Below are positions 15,239 to 18,706 of a stretch of DNA of 18,706 nucleotides, one piece after another. Numbering within the stretch: the stretch's first letter is position 1; each line of letters opens with the position of its first letter. The stretch is taken from positions 1 to 18,706 of the forward strand of contig CAMPGR010000074.1 in assembly GCA_946885605.1 (NCBI GenBank), given 5' to 3'. The notes beneath the pieces are model-generated. The model worked only from the letters and a program-made list of their open reading frames with translations. It did not search any database and had not been told where the DNA came from. The DNA is from an uncultured Pseudomonadota bacterium. GTDB lineage: Bacteria; Pseudomonadota; Gammaproteobacteria; Burkholderiales; SG8-41. The position numbers were made by a program, and so were the translations under genes.

Positions 15239-15904
15239 TCAATCCCGCATTTCACGTCGAGCGTCCAGCCTCTCGAGCCGCGCCCTGAGTTCCGCCACAT
15301 CCTTCTGCAGCTCCACGATGCTGGCCTTCATCGCGGCGATCTCGGAAATCGCGCCTCCCGTCGCCTCGACTGCCGGCGCCGGTGCGCTCACCGCAGCTTC
15401 CTGCGCCGACGCGGCGCCGGAGAGAAGATGCATCCAGCGGTTTTCGCGCGCGCCCGGCTGACGCGAAAGCTCGGTGGCGAGCGCACCGGCCGCGCGCTCC
15501 GCGAGCTCGCGCAGGAAGGTCTCCACGAGCTCGATATCGCTGAAGGCGTGCAGCCGCTCGGCGTTGATGCGCAGCTCGCCCGCGGTCTGCGGCCCCCGCA
15601 GCATGAGCACGGTGAGGAGTGCCGTCGCCTGCTTCGGGATCTGCAGCACGCGCTCGATGTTGTGGCTGTAGCGGGCGACGCGTCCGCCGCTCGACTCGAT
15701 CACGAGCATCATCGCCCGCAGATGGTCGAGCGCAGCCTGGACCTCGGTCTCCGTCGCGTTGATCACCGGGTCGCGGCTCGTCTTCTGGTTGCATCCGGCA
15801 ACCAGCGCGTTGAGCGTCATCGGGTAGACGTCGGGCACGGTGCGCTCTTTTTCGGCGAGCACGCCGAGCACCCGCGTCTCCAGGAAAGAGAGGTGCGGAA
15901 CCAT
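15239..15904 (-). CDS. yceH: YceH family (DUF480) protein
   Basis: This 221-residue protein matches the family length of about 215. The YceH signature is clear: [20 protein letters not shown] at the N-terminus, then [20 protein letters not shown], then a second winged-helix segment with [18 protein letters not shown]-terminal heptad-like segment ([20 protein letters not shown]) is probably coiled-coil. Members are small cytoplasmic double winged-helix proteins of uncertain role, possibly DNA-binding. The ATG at 15904 was chosen; a GTG directly before it is possible. It lies 45 bases after prfC on the same strand. Confidence 0.88.
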   Translation of the reverse strand: MVPHLSFLETRVLGVLAEKERTVPDVYPMTLNALVAGCNQKTSRDPVINATETEVQAALDHLRAMMLVIESSGGRVARYSHNIERVLQIPKQATALLTVLMLRGPQTAGELRINAERLHAFSDIELVETFLRELAERAAGALATELSRQPGARENRWMHLLSGAASAQEAAVSAPAPAVEATGGAISEIAAMKASIVELQKDVAELRARLERLDARREMRD

Positions 15905-15924
15905 CACTGCGGTCTTCGTTTATG

Positions 15925-15950
15925 GATCGCGGGCTATTTTACCCGCGATC
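15925..15950 (-). other. Hairpin at the prfC stop codon
   Basis: GATCGCGGG (15925-15933) and CCCGCGATC (15942-15950) form a nine-base stem with an eight-base loop, overlapping the prfC TGA. There is no U run after it on the minus strand, so it may attenuate, or protect mRNA ends, rather than terminate. Confidence 0.5.
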
Positions 15951-17559
15951 AGACGACCGAATTCGAGTGGAACAGGAGCCCCGCGTGCTCGCGCAGCGTG
16001 TGAAAACGGATCCTGGGCCACAGCTCGTGCGCGGCCTTGATCTCGGCCTCGTACGCGGCGAGAAACGTCGGCGCCTCGACCGCGTCGTGAGCGATGCGGT
16101 GCGCGTTCTCGTCGATGAAGCGTTTCATCTCACGCGGGTCTTCGGCCGTCACCCAGCGCGCGGCGGTGTAGCGGGCGGGCGCGAGCCGCGCCTCGCAGCC
16201 GTACTCGTGTCGCAGGCGGTGCGCGACGACCTCGAACTGAAGCTGCCCCACTGCGCCGAGAAGGAGCGAGCCGCCCGAGACGGGCCGGAAGACCTGGATC
16301 GCGCCCTCTTCGCCGAGCTGCGCGATGCCGGTGCGCAATTGCTTGCTGCGTAGCGGGTCGGCGATCTCGACCGTCTGGAAGAGCTCCGGGGCGAAGAACG
16401 GCAGCCCGGTGAACTGGAGGTCCTCTCCTTCGGTCAGCGTGTCGCCCAGTTGCAGCACGCCGTGATTGGGGATGCCGATGATGTCCCCGGCGTACGCGTC
16501 TTCGACGATTTCACGCCGCTGCGAGAGGAACGAGACCACGTTGTTGGGGCGGAAATCCTTGCCCGTTCGGCAATTGCGCAGCCGCATGCCGCGCTCGAAG
16601 TGCCCCGAGCAGACGCGAATGAACGCCACGCGATCACGGTGACCGGGGTCCATGTTCGCCTGGATCTTGAACACCACGCCGGAGAACTTCGGCTCCATCG
16701 GGTCCACGGTGCGCTGGAGCGCGCGCCGCGAGCGGGGCGGAGAAGCGAAGTCCACCAGCGCGTCGAGCACCTCCTTCACGCCGAAGTTGTTGATGGCGGA
16801 GCCGAAGAAGAGCGGCGTCTGCTTCCCGCGAAGAAACGCCTCGCGGTCGTACTCCGGCGATACGCCGCGCACGAGCTCCATCTCCTGGCGCGCGTGCGAG
16901 AAGACTTCGCCGAAGCGCGTGCTGCACTCGGGGTTGTCCACGCCGGTGATGATTTCGGCGTCGTCGGCAACACGGTCCGCGCCGGCACGGAAGACCCGCA
17001 TCGCGTTTGCGCGCAGATCGAACACGCCCTTGAACGATTTCCCCATGCCCACCGGCCACGTGCACGGCACGACCGGCATGCCGAGCACGCGCTCGATCTC
17101 GTCCACGAGATCGACGGGGGGGCGCACCTCGCGGTCCATCTTGTTGACGAAGGTGATGACCGGCGTCGATTGCGCGCGGCAGACCTTGAGGAGACGCAGC
17201 GTCTGCGGCTCGATGCCGTTCGCCGCGTCGATCACCATGAGCGCCGCGTCCACCGCGGTCAGGACGCGATAGGTGTCTTCCGAGAAATCGCGGTGGCCCG
17301 GCGTATCGAGGAGATTGATCACGCAGTCGCGGTACTCCATCTGCATGACGGAGCTTGCGACGGAAATCCCGCGCTGCTTTTCGATCTCCATCCAATCTGA
17401 GGTGGCGTAGCGCGAGGACTTACGCGCCTTGACGCTGCCCGCGATGTGGATCGCGCCGGCGTACAGCAGGAGCTTCTCCGTGAGCGTGGTCTTGCCCGCG
17501 TCCGGATGCGAAATGATGGCGAAGGTCCTTCGCCGCGAAACTTCCCGATCGATGCTCAT
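15949..17559 (-). CDS. prfC: Peptide chain release factor 3 (RF3)
   Basis: This 536-residue translational GTPase matches the length of RF3 (529 in E. coli). The GTPase motifs are intact: P-loop SHPDAGKTT (17-25), switch region RGISVASS (63-70), DTPGH (85-89) and NKMD (139-142). RF3-specific segments include KARKSSRYATSDWMEIEKQR near 45-62, the beta-barrel domain 2 with FKIQANMDPGHRDRVAFIRV, and the C-terminal GAVGQLQFEVVAHRLRHEYG. It recycles RF1/RF2 from the ribosome after peptide release. The ATG at 17559 (MSIDREVSRRRTFAI) fits the family start; the longer open frame to 17976 is a shadow of the divergent gene. The ribosome binding site is weak. Confidence 0.96.
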   Translation of the reverse strand: MSIDREVSRRRTFAIISHPDAGKTTLTEKLLLYAGAIHIAGSVKARKSSRYATSDWMEIEKQRGISVASSVMQMEYRDCVINLLDTPGHRDFSEDTYRVLTAVDAALMVIDAANGIEPQTLRLLKVCRAQSTPVITFVNKMDREVRPPVDLVDEIERVLGMPVVPCTWPVGMGKSFKGVFDLRANAMRVFRAGADRVADDAEIITGVDNPECSTRFGEVFSHARQEMELVRGVSPEYDREAFLRGKQTPLFFGSAINNFGVKEVLDALVDFASPPRSRRALQRTVDPMEPKFSGVVFKIQANMDPGHRDRVAFIRVCSGHFERGMRLRNCRTGKDFRPNNVVSFLSQRREIVEDAYAGDIIGIPNHGVLQLGDTLTEGEDLQFTGLPFFAPELFQTVEIADPLRSKQLRTGIAQLGEEGAIQVFRPVSGGSLLLGAVGQLQFEVVAHRLRHEYGCEARLAPARYTAARWVTAEDPREMKRFIDENAHRIAHDAVEAPTFLAAYEAEIKAAHELWPRIRFHTLREHAGLLFHSNSVV

Positions 17560-17602
17560 TGCCGTGTGCGCACGGGATCCCCGCGGATCCCAAAGGGCGC
17601 GG

Positions 17603-17631
17603 ATGATACAGCAAAGAGAGCGGCGAGACCA
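17603..17631 (-). promoter_or_regulatory. Weak candidate promoter for prfC
   Basis: On the minus strand a TATCAT box (17603-17608, five of six to TATAAT) lies 43 bases before the prfC ATG, with TGGTCT 17 bases upstream as a poor -35. Only the -10 is convincing. Confidence 0.25.
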
Positions 17632-17671
17632 CCCGCTCACGTGACTTAATGCGCTGTCGCGATTGGTGATT

Positions 17672-17699
17672 TTGCGGAGCGATGGGCGCGGCGTATCAT
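17672..17699 (+). promoter_or_regulatory. Candidate sigma-70 promoter for the second TctC-like gene
   Basis: TTGCGG (17672-17677) and TATCAT (17694-17699, five of six) are separated by 16 bases, and the ATG follows 56 bases later. It sits in the 196-base region between the divergent prfC and binding-protein genes, which otherwise shows no feature. Confidence 0.35.
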
Positions 17700-17755
17700 C
17701 CGGGCGGAACGGCTCAATGCCGCCCAAGATGTTTTCAACAAAGGAGGAGAAAAGA

Positions 17756-18706
17756 ATGCGTGTTTTGAGAGCGACCCTGTGCGCGGCGCTGTTCGCCGCG
17801 ACGGTGTGCCCGCTGCCGTCCCTTGCCCAGAAGTACCCGGAGAAGAGCATCCGGCTCGTGGTGGCATTCCCCACGGGCGCGCCGTACATCCTGGCGCTGC
17901 TCATGTCGGAGAAGCTGCGCGAGACGCTGGGCCAGTCGGTCGTGCCCGATTTCCGCGGCGGCGCGGGCGGCAGCATCGCCTCGGAGCTCGTGGCGAAGGC
18001 GCCGAACGACGGCTACACGTTGCTCTTGACGAGCGCGACCATCGTCATCAGCCCGAGCCTATACCCGAAGCTTGCCTACGATCCGTTCCGCGATTTTGTG
18101 CCGATCACGCGCGTTGCGACGGTGCCGAATGTGCTCATCGTCCATCCGTCCGTGCCAGCGAAAAGTCTTCGCGAGCTCGTCAAACTGGCGAAGAGCCATC
18201 CTGGAAAACTCAATTACGGCTCGGGTGGGGTCGGGTCGGGGAGCCAGCTCGGCAGCGAGCTCTTCAAGACGCTGAGCAAGATCGAGCTCGTGCACGTGCC
18301 GTACAAGGGGGCGTCGCTCGCGCTGCAGGCGATGTTGAGCGGCGAGGTCGATATGGTCACATCGACAGTTCCTGCGACGATTCCGCTCGTAAATGCAGGA
18401 AAGATCCGCGCGCTCGCCGTGATGGCGCCGAATCGCGTGGCTGCGCTGCCCAAAGTGCCGACCACCGCGGAAGGCGGCATGCCGGAGCTCGTCGTCATCA
18501 CGTGGTACGGACTCTTCGCGCCGGCGGGCGTGAAGGCCGACATCGTCGAGCGCCTGAATGCGGAGATGGTCAAGCTCTTCAACAAGCCCGATACGCGCGC
18601 GCGGCTCGCCAAGGTGGAGCTCGAGCCGGCGACGACGACGCCGGCGGAATTCGCGAAGTTCGTGCGCGAGGAATCGGACAAGTGGGCGCGCGTCATCAAG
18701 GACGCC
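17756..18706 (+). CDS. TctC/Bug-family periplasmic solute-binding protein, 3' end outside window
   Basis: There are 317 residues up to the right edge, nearly the full family length of about 320-325. A signal peptide (about 1-24, ending PSLA) is followed by KYPEKSIRLVVAFPTGAPYI, then FRGGAGGSIASELVAKAPND, YGSGGVGSGSQLGSELFKTL, VPYKGASLALQAMLSGEVDM and WYGLFAPAGVKADIVERLN, all classic Bug features. Where many relatives have P-G-G-x-x-D near residue 40, this one reads P-T-G-A-P-Y, so the ligand pocket may differ. The ribosome binding site AAAGGAGGAGAAAAGA is strong. Ligand unknown; no TctAB partner is visible. Confidence 0.9.
   Translation, partial: MRVLRATLCAALFAATVCPLPSLAQKYPEKSIRLVVAFPTGAPYILALLMSEKLRETLGQSVVPDFRGGAGGSIASELVAKAPNDGYTLLLTSATIVISPSLYPKLAYDPFRDFVPITRVATVPNVLIVHPSVPAKSLRELVKLAKSHPGKLNYGSGGVGSGSQLGSELFKTLSKIELVHVPYKGASLALQAMLSGEVDMVTSTVPATIPLVNAGKIRALAVMAPNRVAALPKVPTTAEGGMPELVVITWYGLFAPAGVKADIVERLNAEMVKLFNKPDTRARLAKVELEPATTTPAEFAKFVREESDKWARVIKDA

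Noticed and set aside
15925..15950. Intrinsic terminator after prfC
   Set aside because: The stem is good but no U tract follows, and yceH starts shortly after on the same strand, so it is recorded only as a hairpin.
17560..17976. 139-residue N-terminal extension of RF3
   Set aside because: It reads antisense through the signal peptide region of the divergent binding protein, and RF3 proteins start at the MSIDREVSRR equivalent.

Overview
The window is GC-rich, densely coded chromosomal DNA. Its gene content suggests a Betaproteobacterium close to Burkholderiales: two TctC/Bug-type periplasmic binding proteins with no membrane partners, a class III CoA-transferase, a PQQ-type dehydrogenase paired with a c-type cytochrome, a YceH protein and RF3. 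This assignment is inferred from gene families, not from a phylogenetic marker. I see no rRNA, tRNA, CRISPR array, insertion sequence or phage gene, and no gene-free stretch longer than about 210 bases.

Layout, left to right. (1) 1-3213: a PPOX-family flavoprotein cut by the window edge (-), a divergent glutathione S-transferase (+), then a (-) operon of a sorbosone-dehydrogenase-like PQQ beta-propeller and a diheme cytochrome c. (2) 3241-3751: an AhpE-like peroxiredoxin (-) with its own terminator. Its frame is open except for one TGA, which lies exactly at the peroxidatic cysteine (codon 45), and a hairpin resembling a bacterial SECIS follows the TGA. I read it as a selenocysteine peroxiredoxin. 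This is the main finding. (3) 3896-5971: a (-) run of two small exported proteins of unknown function and a CaiB/BaiF CoA-transferase. (4) 6178-10018: a ketopantoate-reductase-like protein translationally coupled (TGATG) to a ThDP enzyme of the acetolactate-synthase type, followed by a TctC-like binding protein. (5) 10070-14096: an EntS-like MFS exporter (-), divergent from a small unknown protein, a Tat-exported dienelactone-hydrolase-like enzyme and a second MFS transporter (+). (6) 14155-17559: a (-) run of prfC, yceH and a TauD/TfdA-like dioxygenase. (7) 17756-18706: a second TctC-like protein, cut by the right edge.

Much of the region looks catabolic or accessory (CoA transfer, ThDP chemistry, dioxygenase, hydrolase, solute capture), but the substrates cannot be read from the sequence. 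Four short palindromic repeats, two sharing the core AGGGGTC(A/T)GACCCC, sit directly at gene 3' ends and look like dispersed REP-type elements.
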